A DNA stretch of 64,000 nt from Lycocorax pyrrhopterus obiensis. Taxonomy: Eukaryota > Chordata > Aves > Passeriformes > Paradisaeidae. Location: positions 496,001 through 560,000 of the forward strand of contig JACSVZ010000008.1 in assembly GCA_014706295.1 (NCBI GenBank), given 5' to 3'. Both the position numbers and the translations under genes were made by a program. The notes under the pieces were generated by a model. It was not told the DNA's origin, did no database searches, and was given only the letters and a program-made list of their open reading frames with translations. Below, piece after piece: positions 1 to 20,736 of this stretch (positions are counted from its first letter, which is position 1; every line of letters begins with the position of its first letter).

Positions 1-259
1 AATCCAGAGACACGGAGAGATGATTTACGAAGAAACTGATTTTCCTCAGCCAGCGTGGTGGTCAGAGGTTTGGGTGTAGGTGGTACCATGCACTGAGAAC
101 AAGAACCTCAATTATTGTAGCAGCCGTTGTGTCAAAGAGCTTTTTTGTCTCCAACACTCTCCATGCAGTCAGCCCATTATCCAAACAAGTTGTTCTGGGG
201 GTCTTTTATCTCCTTGATTGCTCTCCTTCAGTCTGATCTGTGCCCACATTTCACCTCAG
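1..259 (+). other. CHUK intron, 5' end outside the window
   Basis: Intronic sequence with a pyrimidine-rich stretch before the acceptor AG at 258-259. Nothing else is recognised here. The larger internal introns, 370-1748 and 3055-3601, also show no recognisable feature. Confidence 0.7.
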
Positions 260-3200
260 GCTGAAGATATTGGCTACCTGGATGAGCAGATCATGGCTCT
301 GCACACCGAAATCGTGGAGCTGCAGAAGAGTCCGTATGCAAGGCGCCAGGGAGAGGTCATGGAGAGCTTGTAAGTCCTGTGCTTCTCCTTTTGACTGCAT
401 GTAATGGGATTCTGTGTATTTCAGCGTCTGAGGGGTTTTTTCCCCTCTGTTGATGGTTCCCTTGGCGATTTTGAAATGCAAACGGCGAGTACAGAGTAGT
501 GGGCAGTTGATTTGAGACCATTTTGCTCGTGAAAGGGAATATCCCACCACTTGTGGGACACTTCTCTGTCACTGAACTGTGAAACCTCATCTTACAAGAG
601 CCCAGGACTAAGATGTATCTTGGGCTCAACTGGGGATTTCCTTTTGTGTTGGAGAGGAGCGACTTTCTTAGTGTTGAGTGAGAAAAATATGTGATCAGTG
701 CAAAACCCTGTTAAATACCTTCAGTATTTTCAAATCAAGGGTAAATAACTCTTGGGTACTTGAATATTTGAAAAGTTGATTTTTTTGGGGAAGTATTAAA
801 ATATGAAAGAGCTAAATGGTATTTCTGATCTTGAGGAGACATAGGAAGCAGTTACTGGGCTGCTGCTGAGAGCACAAGTGGCGATTCTAACAGAGAGGGA
901 TTGAACAGCCATTAAATCTGTTGATAAGAGCTCTTCAGAACACCTCTGCCTGTTCAGGGAGGAAATGTGCCTGCTCCTGGCTTGTTCTCCTCACTCCCTC
1001 TTCGCTAAGTTGCTTTTCATCCTGTGTAGTTGCAGCAGAACTGGTGCACAGGGGAGGAAGTGGTGAAAAGGAGAAGCCACCTCCTGCAGCATCAGCTCAA
1101 AGTAATCACGAACCTGCCTCCTTAAACGTTATTTTTAAACAATTCCACCACTGCAGACCAGGGTCAGAGCTGGGAAACTGCTGCTTCTTTCTGACAGAGT
1201 GGGATTTAGAACAGCGAGGATTTTGTTCAGGGCTGGAAGTCTTCAGTTTGGCTGCTTTTGAGATATTTGAAAGAAGTAAGTTTATTTAATGGGAAGAAGA
1301 GAAGCACAGTTGTCTTGCTTGGGATGCAGCTGTCTCTTTCCATTTACAGAACATCACTAAAATTGAGGCAAAAAGTGCAGAACAGGAACAAGAACTTCTC
1401 AGGCAGTTGTGCAGTCACAGTTTCAAAAATGAAATTGGATAATTAAGGATACAGGGGAAAGAAAACACAGCTGAGCTGTTTGAAGATTTGAAACTGAAAA
1501 TAAGCTCCACTTGTGGTTTTCTAAGAAGAAAATGCATAATTGGAGAAAAAGAGAGACAGCTTTTAGGAAGGCATTGGATTCCATCACAGAAAGAGCATCC
1601 CTGTGTTCAAAAGGTCGTGCTTGTGCACCAGCTGTAGGAGAAGAGCCAGTGTCTGTGGGTTCAGAAAGGCATCCCCTCATTGCAATGCTTCTGTTCCTGA
1701 GTCACCTGCCTGCTCACACCTGTCTGAATCATGTTCTTCTTTTTAAAGGGAACAGAGGGCCATAGACTTGTACAAGCAATTAAAAACAAGACCTCCAGGT
1801 ATGGAAGGAGATGATTTAAAGACTGTTTCACACTTGTACCCCATGATTAATTTTTCTGAACTGAAACCCAGAAATGACTGTTAGGATTTACTAACGTGGT
1901 GGTTGCTGGCCCTTCCAGATCACGCCTACAGTGACAGCACAGACATGGTGAAGATCATTGTGCAGACAGTACAGAGCCAGGACCGAGTCCTCAAGGAGCT
2001 CTTTGGCCACCTCAGGTACTTTATGCAGACAAAAAGCCCAAACAAATCCAACTTGCAGCATTTGTAGCTTTGTAGTAGGAAAGGAGAGGGAAAACCAGGG
2101 AGGTCAGAGCCCAAAAAGCTCCATCCACGTTTCTCATAGCATTAATTCTGCTCCTCTGTGTCAAATTTCCACTTAATTTTTAAAAACGTGGCTCTTAGCA
2201 TCCAGGAGTTCATTTTAAAATGAGGCAAATTCTGCCAGTTGGAGGCTGGGATTCAAATCTTCAGGAAAAACAGCAGTAATGTAAGACCTGAGAAGATACC
2301 CCAGTGATTTGTACATTAATTTTTCAAGTACCTTGAATCCCAAGGTGGGGCTTTTGGTTTTGCCAGAATGTGTTGCCACACAAGCTGGGAAGTGACTTTG
2401 TGTTTGGGTTTTATCCTAGCAAGCTCCTGGGCTGCAAGCAGAAGATCATTGACTTGCTCCCTGAGATTGAAGTGGCTCTAAACAACATTAAGGAAGCTGA
2501 CAACTCAGTGATGCAGATGCAGGGAAAGAGACAAAGGGAGATCTGGCATCTGCTGAAAATTGCTTGTGTGAGTAGCTGTTGGGCTGTCTGTTTGCACTTC
2601 CTTCCAGTGCAGGAGCCGGGAGACATCCAAGTGAACTCAGCAAAAAGGGGTAACTGCCACACCATGGTTGATTTTTCTTTTTTCCCTGCAGAGAAGGGCA
2701 GTCTGAGATGGTAAAAGCAGAAGCTAAGTAGGTGCTTTCCTGGTTAGCTTAAGGTGTTCTAGAGAGTACTCTGCTCTTTTTGCATTAATTACAGTGCATG
2801 AAGCCATCTCCTGATTCCCACATCTGTCTGTGTTACCAACAGTGCTCGTGTGTAATCCCAAATCTTGCCTACATAACATTTCAGCCTAAGTTCTTCTGAA
2901 TTTCCTTCTTCCAGACTCAGAGCTCCTCTCGATCACTGGTCAGCTCCAGCCTGGAAGGGACAGCCTCAACTCCAGCAGCCACGTGGCTCCCACAGAGCTC
3001 CTCAGGGAACACAGCTCCTCACCCCCTGTCCTCACTGGCAGCTCCCGAAGATGGGTACGAGCTGCTGGGGCAGGAGCCACTGCAGGCAACTCTGCTTCAG
3101 TGTCTGAGGGACTTTATCCTCCCCACACAAGTTTCGGGAGTCTGTGCGTTACTAATGCTCTGAAAAATCAGGGATTTGGTTGAACTCTTGATGGAGAAAC

Positions 3201-4352
3201 CTCTGCTCTCTGTTTCTGAGCCAGTTCCATGTACTGCATGCACTGCTAAAGCATGTGCCATCCATTTATTGCATGTTGTGTTGCTCTTCCTTGGGCTTGG
3301 ATCTGGTTATTGAGGCCCCTCTCCCTCAGTCCATGCTGAGGAGCTGAGGGGGGTTTTCTCTTTGCTTAATTAGCAATTTTACTTCCAGTATGTTCTGTCA
3401 GTGTGAAGCCATTCTCCTTTGTCCTGCCACCTCCAGGCAGGATTTTGTGTCACCTACCACTGCACAGCACTACACATCACTTTTTTGGGGTTGCTTGGGT
3501 TTTGGTTTTGTTGTGTTTTCCCCCAGTGCAGAACCTTTTGCTGGCAGTGGTACTTTTGGTGCTTGAAATTCCATCATCTTAGGGGTTTTTTGTTCCTGCA
3601 GGGAAAATTTTGCTGACGTGATACGGGAGAATGTGAATTACCTCGAGCTCTTCAGCAGCATTCTGCAGGAGGTGAGGCAGGAGCATGAGAACAGCATGAT
3701 GGTAAGTGGTGGTGCACCTGCCAGGACCTGGCTTTCAGGAGCCACCTAAGGGTGCTCTGGGGACGCGGAGAACTCCTTGAATAGGAAAAGGTACCAGGCT
3801 GCTCCAAGCCCCGTCCAGCCTGGCCTTGGACACTTCCAGGGATCCAGGGGCAGCCACAGCTTCTCTGGGCAGCCTGTGCCAGTGTGTATGGATATACGTT
3901 TCTTCCCAAAATCCCACCTAACCCTGCCCTCTGGCAGTGGGAAGCCATTCCCCCTTGTCCTGGCACTCCAGGCCCTTGGAAATAGTCTCTTTCCATATTT
4001 CCTGTCAGCCCCTTCAGGCCCTGGAAGGCCACAGTGAGGTCACCCCGAAGCTTCTCTTCCCCAGGCTGAACAATCCCAGCTCTCCCAGCCTTTCCCCAAA
4101 GGAGAGAGGAGACACTCATCCTTTGGCCACCAGTTTGGAAAATCCCGTGATCTCCCACACTAGAATGGACTCACAGGGCTCAGTGAGTCCGGCCCCTGTG
4201 ATGTGCTGCATTGTGTTAACTCCTGGGAGCATCCTTTCTAAGGGCAATCACTGATTTTTCATCAGACAAGACACACGTCCAGTAGCCAGACCCTGCACTC
4301 AGTTTTCTTTTGCTACTTTTTGCAGAGTTTCGACTGGAGCTGGCTGAAGTAG
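260..4352 (+). CDS. CHUK: CHUK (IKK-alpha), C-terminal part; gene runs off the left edge
   Basis: Inhibitor of NF-kB kinase subunit alpha, a Ser/Thr kinase that pairs with IKK-beta and NEMO in canonical NF-kB signalling and processes p100 in the non-canonical arm. Coding exons: 260-369, 1749-1798, 1919-2015, 2420-2567, 2915-3054, 3602-3701 and 4326-4352, all AG/GT bounded and in frame, giving the last 223 residues. These cover the helical scaffold/dimerisation region (GYLDEQIMALHTEI, VQSQDRVLKELFGHLSKLLG, KRQREIWHLLKIAC), a Ser/Thr-rich linker, and the NEMO-binding tail ending FDWSWLK then TAG. The kinase and ubiquitin-like domains lie left of the window. The segment matches CHUK much better than IKBKB, and the neighbour ERLIN1 is the CHUK neighbour in human. 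The NEMO-binding core DWSW is intact, but the residue before it is Phe instead of the usual Leu, and the tail after WL is one Lys. Confidence 0.95.
3795..4130 (-). mobile_element. CR1 LINE 3' fragment in the last CHUK intron
   Basis: The + strand reads the complement of a CR1 3' region: the CCAGCCTGGCC and GATCCAGGGGCAGCCACAG blocks, then CCCTTGTCCTGGCACTCCAGG, then CAGGCTGAACAATCCCAGCTCTCCC in broken form. It is 5'-truncated and non-coding. The same subfamily lies on the opposite strand at 56685-56900. Confidence 0.85.
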
Positions 4353-4436
4353 CCCCAGGAGCCGAGGTGCTGCATCACCCAAGTGCCTTCTGTGTGCTGA
4401 GTGTGGGCTCGGCCGCCTCCCCTGTGGGACCCAGCG

Positions 4437-4500
4437 GTGTTTTGTTGACATCACCGCTGTGTTTTGTTGACATCACCGCTGTGTTTTGTTGACATCACCA
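4437..4500 (+). repeat. Triple 22-bp tandem repeat in the CHUK 3' UTR
   Basis: Three head-to-tail copies start at 4437, 4459 and 4481, built on the core TTTTGTTGACATCACCGCTG. The first two are identical and the third diverges at its 3' end. They lie between the CHUK stop codon and its AATAAA, so they should be transcribed. Confidence 0.9.
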
Positions 4501-4627
4501 CGTCACCCGCCGGCTGTGTCCCGGGGGAGCGGCCTGGGCCCGGCCCGTGGAGCCTCCTCAGGGCAGGGGGCGCGGGCAGGGCCCGCCGCTGCCGTGTGCC
4601 CCATGAATGTATAGCGCGTGTATATAG

Positions 4628-4633
4628 AATAAA
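4628..4633 (+). terminator. CHUK polyadenylation signal
   Basis: AATAAA lies 276 nt after the CHUK stop codon. A GT-rich tract with a (CA)n run follows. The 3' UTR is therefore about 300 nt. Confidence 0.8.
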
Positions 4634-4829
4634 CTCTGTGGTGAGACACACACACACACTGAGGCCTGGTCACTCTCGCGCCGCCATCGCCCTCACGCCG
4701 TTGCCTGGCAACCAGGGCCGGTGGGCGGCGATGACGTCACCAGCACGCGCCGCCGCGGCGCGCCCAGGGTGCCGCGCGCCGGCGCGCGTGCGCGGCGGGG
4801 GTGGGAGCGCGGCCTCGGCAGCACGTGGG

Positions 4830-6050
4830 GAACGGGACAGGTACGGGATAGGGAGCGGGATAAGGGATCGGGATGGGCACGGGAACGGGACAGGTACGGG
4901 ATAGGGAGCGGGATAAGGGATCGGGATGGGCACGGGAACGGGACAGGTACGGGATAGGGAGCGGGATAAGGGATCGGGATGGGCACGGGAACGGGACAGG
5001 TACGGGATACGGAGTGGGATAAGGGATCGGGATGGGCACGGGACAGGATAGGGAACGGGACAGGTACGGGATAGGGAGCGGGATAAGGGATCGGGATGGG
5101 CACGGGACGGGATAGGGAACGGGACAGGTACGGGATAGGGAGTGGGATAAGGGATCGGGATGGGCACGGGAACTGGACAGGTACGGGATAGGGAGCGGGA
5201 TAAGGGATCGGGATGGGCACGGGAACGGGATAGGGAACGGGACAGGTACGGGATAGGGAGTGGGATAAGGGATAGGGATGGGCACGGGACAGGATAGGGA
5301 ACGGGACAGGTACGGGATAGGGAGTGGGATAAGGGATAGGGATGGGCACGGGACAGGATAGGGAACGGGACAGGTACGGGATAGGGAGTGGGATAAGGGA
5401 TAGGGATAGGCACGGGACAGGTACGGGAACGGGACAAGTACGGGATAGAGAGTGGGATAAGGGATAGGGATAGGCACGGGACAGGTACGGGAACGGGACA
5501 GGTACGGGATAGAGAGTGGGATAAGCGATCGGGATAGGCACGGGACAGGATAGGGAACGGGACAGGTACAGGATAGGGAGCGGGTTAAGCGATCGGGATA
5601 GGCACGGGACGGGATAGGGAGTGGGATAAGGGATTGGGATAGGTACGGGACAGGGCTAGGGACAGGGCAGGGACTGGGACAAGTACGGGGTAGGGAGTGG
5701 GATAAGGGATAGGGGTAGGCACGGGACAGGATAGGGAACGGGACAGGTACGGGATAGGGAGTGGTATAAGGGATAGGGATAGGTACGGGACAGGGCTAGG
5801 GAACGGGACAGGTGTGGGATAAGGGATAGGAATAGGCACGGGACAGGTACGGGATAGGGAGTGGGATAAGGGATCGGGATAGGTACGGGACAGGAGGGGT
5901 AGGGATAGGGGCGCAAGTGCAGGACACGGATATGGGCGGGATAAGGACGGCATTGGCATAGGGACAGGGACGGGATAGGGATTAGGACAGGGACGGGATA
6001 GGGAGGGCAGGGGCCTGGGGACGGGCTCGGGGCAGGGCTAGGCACGGGGA
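4830..6050. repeat. G-rich minisatellite, 53/64-bp units, between CHUK and ERLIN1
   Basis: The anchor GTACGGGATA recurs at 4841, 4894, 4947, 5000, 5064, 5128, 5181, 5246, 5310, 5374, 5438, 5502 and 5566. Spacings are 53 or about 64 bp; the longer unit carries an extra block of about 11 bp containing GATAGGGAACG. After about 5590 the array degenerates but stays built of GGGATA and CGGGA words up to about 6050. Each unit has at least five GGG runs on the + strand, so it can in principle form G-quadruplexes. The long Pro/Tyr-rich reading frames on the - strand come from the repeat, since 53 and 64 are not multiples of three, and are not genes. The array fills most of the 1.7 kb between the CHUK poly(A) signal and the ERLIN1 start. 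Confidence 0.95.
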
Positions 6051-6304
6051 CGGGCCAGGGCCAGGCCGGGCGGGTGCGGGTCCCCCCGGGCCGGGAGGTC
6101 TCTCGGCGCAGCCCCAGGGCGGTGCCGCCCTCCGCGGCCTGCCCGGGCCCTGTCCCGGCCGTGTCGCGTTCCCGGCCCGGCCCGTGTGTGGCGGGTGTCT
6201 CCGTGGCCCCGGGGGCGGTGCCGGCCGGCCCCGCCCGGCGCTGACGGTGTTGCTGTGGCAGGGCAGGGCCCGCGGAGCCCCCGGCGCCGGGAGGGGATGC
6301 GAGC
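6050..6304 (+). promoter_or_regulatory. Probable ERLIN1 promoter / 5' UTR, CpG-rich
   Basis: This is a very GC- and CpG-rich block between the end of the minisatellite and the ERLIN1 ATG, with several GC-box-like words (CCCCGCCC at about 6228). No TATA box is seen. The transcription start is not determined. The promoter role is inferred from position and composition. Confidence 0.55.
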
Positions 6305-16735
<10,431 letters not shown>

Positions 16736-19640
16736 GGGCGGCTGAAGGGAACCCGGTGTAGCTCAGCAGCGAGCCCGGCTGTGCCCGGTGACGAGGCCCT
16801 GTGCCGGAGGGGCGGATGCAGCACATGCCTGGACATCTTGTGTATAGGTGGCACTTGGGGTGATTTTCTTCTAGCAACAGATTGCAAGGGCTCTGCCTCT
16901 TCCGTTTCTCCCCGTGTTAAATTGGTGCTTCCGAAGGAGGGATAATCCTGTACTAACATACCTATACTGGAATATTAAACAACAGACAGCAGGAAAGCCT
17001 CCCGGGGTAGGTGCAGTTATTTAGCAGGCGTTACTCTGGAGGAAGGAGATGTGGCTTTGAGTGCTGTGTTGCTGCACGCTGGTCACTGCCCAGTGCTCCT
17101 GGCTGAGGCTGAGTGAAGAGGAGGTTCCCCTTGTCCCGCCGCTGCAGCTTCGCTTGGTGAAGGTTTCTGCTGATGCTGTCTCGCTCTCCTCAAGGACTCC
17201 GGTGGAGTGGGCTCTCCTTGGCCAGCGTGTTCCTGCTCAGAGCGAGGAGTGGTTTGGTGTGGAATAGGTTACTGGAGTAGGATCTGCATAGCCATAATAT
17301 TCCTGTAGACAGCAGCACTAGATAATGACTTGGAGGAAGCGATCTCTGAAGGGATTGTGCAACCCCCCTCTCCAAGCAAGAGCCTCACATGGGCTGCCTG
17401 GGACTGACTGCGGTGTTCCCGCTGGGTGGCTGAGTCTCATTGCCTCCTAAACCAGATTTCAGGAGCACCTCGGAGCAGCTGGTTGGGAACAGAGCCTGGC
17501 AAGTCTTTGCTCAGATTCCAGCCTCCCTGTAAGTCATTCACCAGGGAAAGGGGGCTGAATTTCCACTGCTCTGCCGTGCTGGTAAAGTGAAGGGGAAGAG
17601 AAGAGTGAAAGGACCCTGCTGTACAGCAGATCAGATGTTTGACGCTTCAGCTGCAAAGTAGGTGAGGCATCGCTGCTCCTCCGTGCAAAATCCGCTGCTC
17701 CAGCAAGTGGGACCTGCTTTGTGTGTCTTTGAGCCGCCATGGCAAGGAGCATGTCCCTGCTCCTCTTGTCCCTGGCCAGGCTGGCTGGCAGGCAGATCTT
17801 CTGTCCCCATCTGTGTTGTGATACATCCGACCCTGCTCCTGGCGTGCCAGGGCGTGGTGAGGGGGAGATGTGCTCGGGGAGGGGCAGTCTGCTGGGACAA
17901 CCTGCTTTCTGCTTTTCCTCCTTCCTCCCCTCTGCCTGCGAGGATGTGCTTGCTCCTGGGACCTGCTCCTCCTCGTGCTCTGTGAGGATCCAGGCTGGGG
18001 AAGCAGCTGGCGAGAGCTGGAATGCTGTTCTCCAGCTGGGAGCCCCCCGGCACTGCCTGCTGCATGTTCAGAGCCCTGCTCTGCTCTGCTCTGCCAGCCA
18101 GGTCACCTGTGCATCCCTCCTGCTGTCCTGTCCCCTTGGAGCAGCCGTGCCACCCTTGGAGGGGCTGGGGGTGGCACTCCAGGCACTTGGCCCGTTGAGA
18201 TCTTCTGTCCCTGGCACCATCTGCAGCCTCAGGGCAAGGGGAGGGATGCGTTCAGCTCCTGCCACTCAGAAGCATTCAACCCAAAACAGCTTCAGCTGTG
18301 CTCCTGATGTCCCCAGAGGAGGTGTGTGCGCTCGGGCTCTGCAGTGCTGCATCCCCACCCTGTGTGGCTGGGCTCCAGGGATGGCACTGGCCCTCCACAA
18401 GGAAGTTCAGTGACACGCGGTGCCTGCTGCTGTCTCTGCTCCCACCCTGGCTGCCTCTCCTTCATCTTTGGGGCAGAGCAGGGTTGTGTTGGCCTTGCCC
18501 CTTCTGTGGGGTGTAAGACATAACTGTGGGACTTTGCAGCAGTTTCGGGTGGTCTTTCTTGTCCTCCATCTGCCTGCAAACTCCCAAGGCTCAGTTGATG
18601 CTCTGCTCCAGGATACCAGCTCCTCTTCCAACCCAGCCCTGGCAGGAGCCAGGGACCAGGGCACCAGGGCAGAGAGGGGGTGGCAGTGTGTTTTGTAGGG
18701 TTTGAAATGTGTCCTGGAAATGCTGCTTGGTTTGCAGGGTGCCCTTTTTCCTGTGGGATGGGCTTTGAGGACACAGTGTAGTCTCATCTCTGCCCTGCCG
18801 CCTCCTCAGTGTTGCGGCAGGCCCTTGGCACAGACACGGCCTCTCCTCACCCTGGCAGCACCCGCTTTGGTTGGATTTTGGGATGAGGACAGGCTTTATA
18901 GGCTAGAAGCACTGCTGGAGGGAATGCTGGCAGGGCTGTAGTCTCTGTGATTTTCTTTATGTGTTACTGGGGTTGGACAGACACACTGGGCATCAGGAAT
19001 GGCTGGACAGGGCAGGTTCTGCCAGCCTGGAAGTGACAAGGGCACCAGGGGAACTGCTGGGAGCAATGTCCGGGCAGTTCACGCCTCTCCTGCAGTGACC
19101 AGAGCAAGATGTCCATGCAGGGAGCAGGAAAGCCTTCCAGGCCCGTGCAGGAAGAGCTGCTTCCCTCTGGATCCGAGCCTTGCTACGCCTCCCTGTGCTG
19201 TCCGGGTGGGTGCACGGCTTTGCCTTAAGTGGCTGTCAGTGGCTCAGTCTCCCTCCGTACGCATCAGCCACCTCCCCTCGTGGTCTGAGGGCGCCCCGGG
19301 GCTGCTCCCGCGGTCCCGGGTCCTGCAGCAGCATGTGTGTGATGCTCAGTGCCTTCTGCAGCAGCCCCAGAGTGTGCAGGAGGGGATGGCCACGGCTTTG
19401 GCAGCCTGGCGGGGGCTGTGCTGCCCTCTGAGCCCCAGCTGTGAGCAGGGACACAGCTGCAGCCAGGATTTTGGGATTGAACTGGCTTTTCTCTCCACTC
19501 CCACGCCCTGCGTGGGGCTGTGACTAGGGGGGTGTGCCCCTGGATCCGCATCTCCTTAAGGAAACACGATACATACGGTCAGGTTTACATTCACAGTGTT
19601 AAGTTCTTTTGATAAAGCAGAATAAAATTATTTTGTTACC
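16736..19640 (+). other. Probable ERLIN1 3' UTR and nothing else recognised
   Basis: No exon with flanking splice sites or homology was found in this 2.9-kb stretch. A weak proximal poly(A) signal ATTAAA lies at 16974-16979. The best signal is AATAAA at 19621-19626, followed by a T/GT-rich tract. The simplest reading is a long or alternatively ended ERLIN1 3' UTR, but a separate non-coding transcript cannot be excluded. CPN1, which follows ERLIN1 in human, is not here. Confidence 0.5.
19621..19626 (+). terminator. Distal ERLIN1 polyadenylation signal
   Basis: AATAAA is followed within 40 nt by TTTTGTTACC and TTTTTTTGGATGGTTTT, a good GU/U-rich downstream element. ERLIN1 stops 2.9 kb upstream, and a closer ATTAAA at 16974-16979 offers a short isoform. 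Confidence 0.6.
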
Positions 19641-20043
19641 ATTTTTTTGGATGGTTTTATGTGTCCTAGGGCTGGTGGCACACGGGGTGGGGGGCCCCAG
19701 TACCTCTCAGCGTGCAGCAGCACTGTGTGGTGTGGATGTCCTCAGCTGCAGCGACTGCCGCCCTGGGAGCCCCGTGAGCAGCCTGGGCTCAAAGCAGGCC
19801 CCAGCCAGGATGGTGCTGAGCATGAGGGGACTCCCTGCAGCATCCTGCAGCCCCTGGGGCAGCCTGGCTCTGAGTGGCTGGCAAAATGTGCTGCAGTTTG
19901 GCTCCCGTGCCTCTGGCACTGGATTGGGGAGCTCAGCTCCAACCCTTCTCCCCCTTCTCTGATCCCCGCACAGCTCCCTGCTTGCTGCCACCCCGCTGTC
20001 CCCTCCTGCCCAGACACATCCCATGACACCTCTGCCTTCAGTC

Positions 20044-20049
20044 TTTATT
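20044..20049 (-). terminator. ADAM8 polyadenylation signal
   Basis: The - strand reads AATAAA (TTTATT on +), followed downstream by a GT-rich stretch. It lies about 690 nt beyond the ADAM8 stop codon. ERLIN1 and ADAM8 transcripts therefore converge with about 400 bp between their signals. Confidence 0.7.
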
Positions 20050-20736
20050 GGTATAAAAGCCTTGAACCTAAATTATATAAAAAATGGGAGGCCTGGTTTT
20101 ACAGCAAGTGGCTCAAAATGGTCACATAAGGGTCATAAATAAATGGCTGCAGTAAAGAGGCTCCCAGGGAATTCCCTTTTGAACAGTAACTCAAGGAATA
20201 ACTTCAGAGATAAAAGCCCTGTGGGGAGGCCAAGCCCAGCTTGGACCTGCCACAGCCCGTGGTGACATCCCGCCGTGTGATGTCCCCAGCCAGGGCAGAG
20301 TTCCTGGGGCACGGTCCCCACGGAGCAGCGCTCTTCCTGCCCCGGGATGCCAGGAGCTCCTCTCCGCAGCCCCAGCAGGGAAGGGCAGGAGGAGCAGGAC
20401 ACATTCAGGACGTCGGGAGAGAAGGCAGCAGCTCCCAGGGCGCAGGAGAGCCTGGGCCGGTGTGGGGCAGTGCTCCAAACCGGAGCTGGCGTTGTCCCGG
20501 CTCCTGGTTTCCTTGGGAAGCCCCGGCTGACGGCTCCCCCCGGGACACCCGTGAGGCTGCCGAGTCCATTAAGGCACAACTCGAGGATCTGTAAACACTG
20601 GTGCCCCCCGGGCAGGGTGCGAGGTCCGGCCAGCAATTCAAGTAAGGGGGGAAGCGAGCCGATGGCTCCCAGCTGTGCCGCCCACCCAGCTGTGCCAGCC
20701 CTCGGCCGGCCGCGGTGGCGGATGGAGCATCCTTGG

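Noticed and set aside
260..4352. IKBKB instead of CHUK
   Set aside because: The scaffold-domain sequence and the short tail after the DWSW motif match IKK-alpha. IKK-beta has a longer acidic extension after the motif.
4670..5541. Long - strand frames rich in Pro/Tyr/Ser (up to 282 codons), overlapping in all three frames
   Set aside because: They are produced by the G-rich 53/64-bp minisatellite. All three frames are open because the repeat lacks stops, and the unit lengths are not multiples of three.
4830..6050. CRISPR-like array of repeats and spacers
   Set aside because: There are no unique spacers. The units are contiguous variants of one minisatellite in a vertebrate genome.
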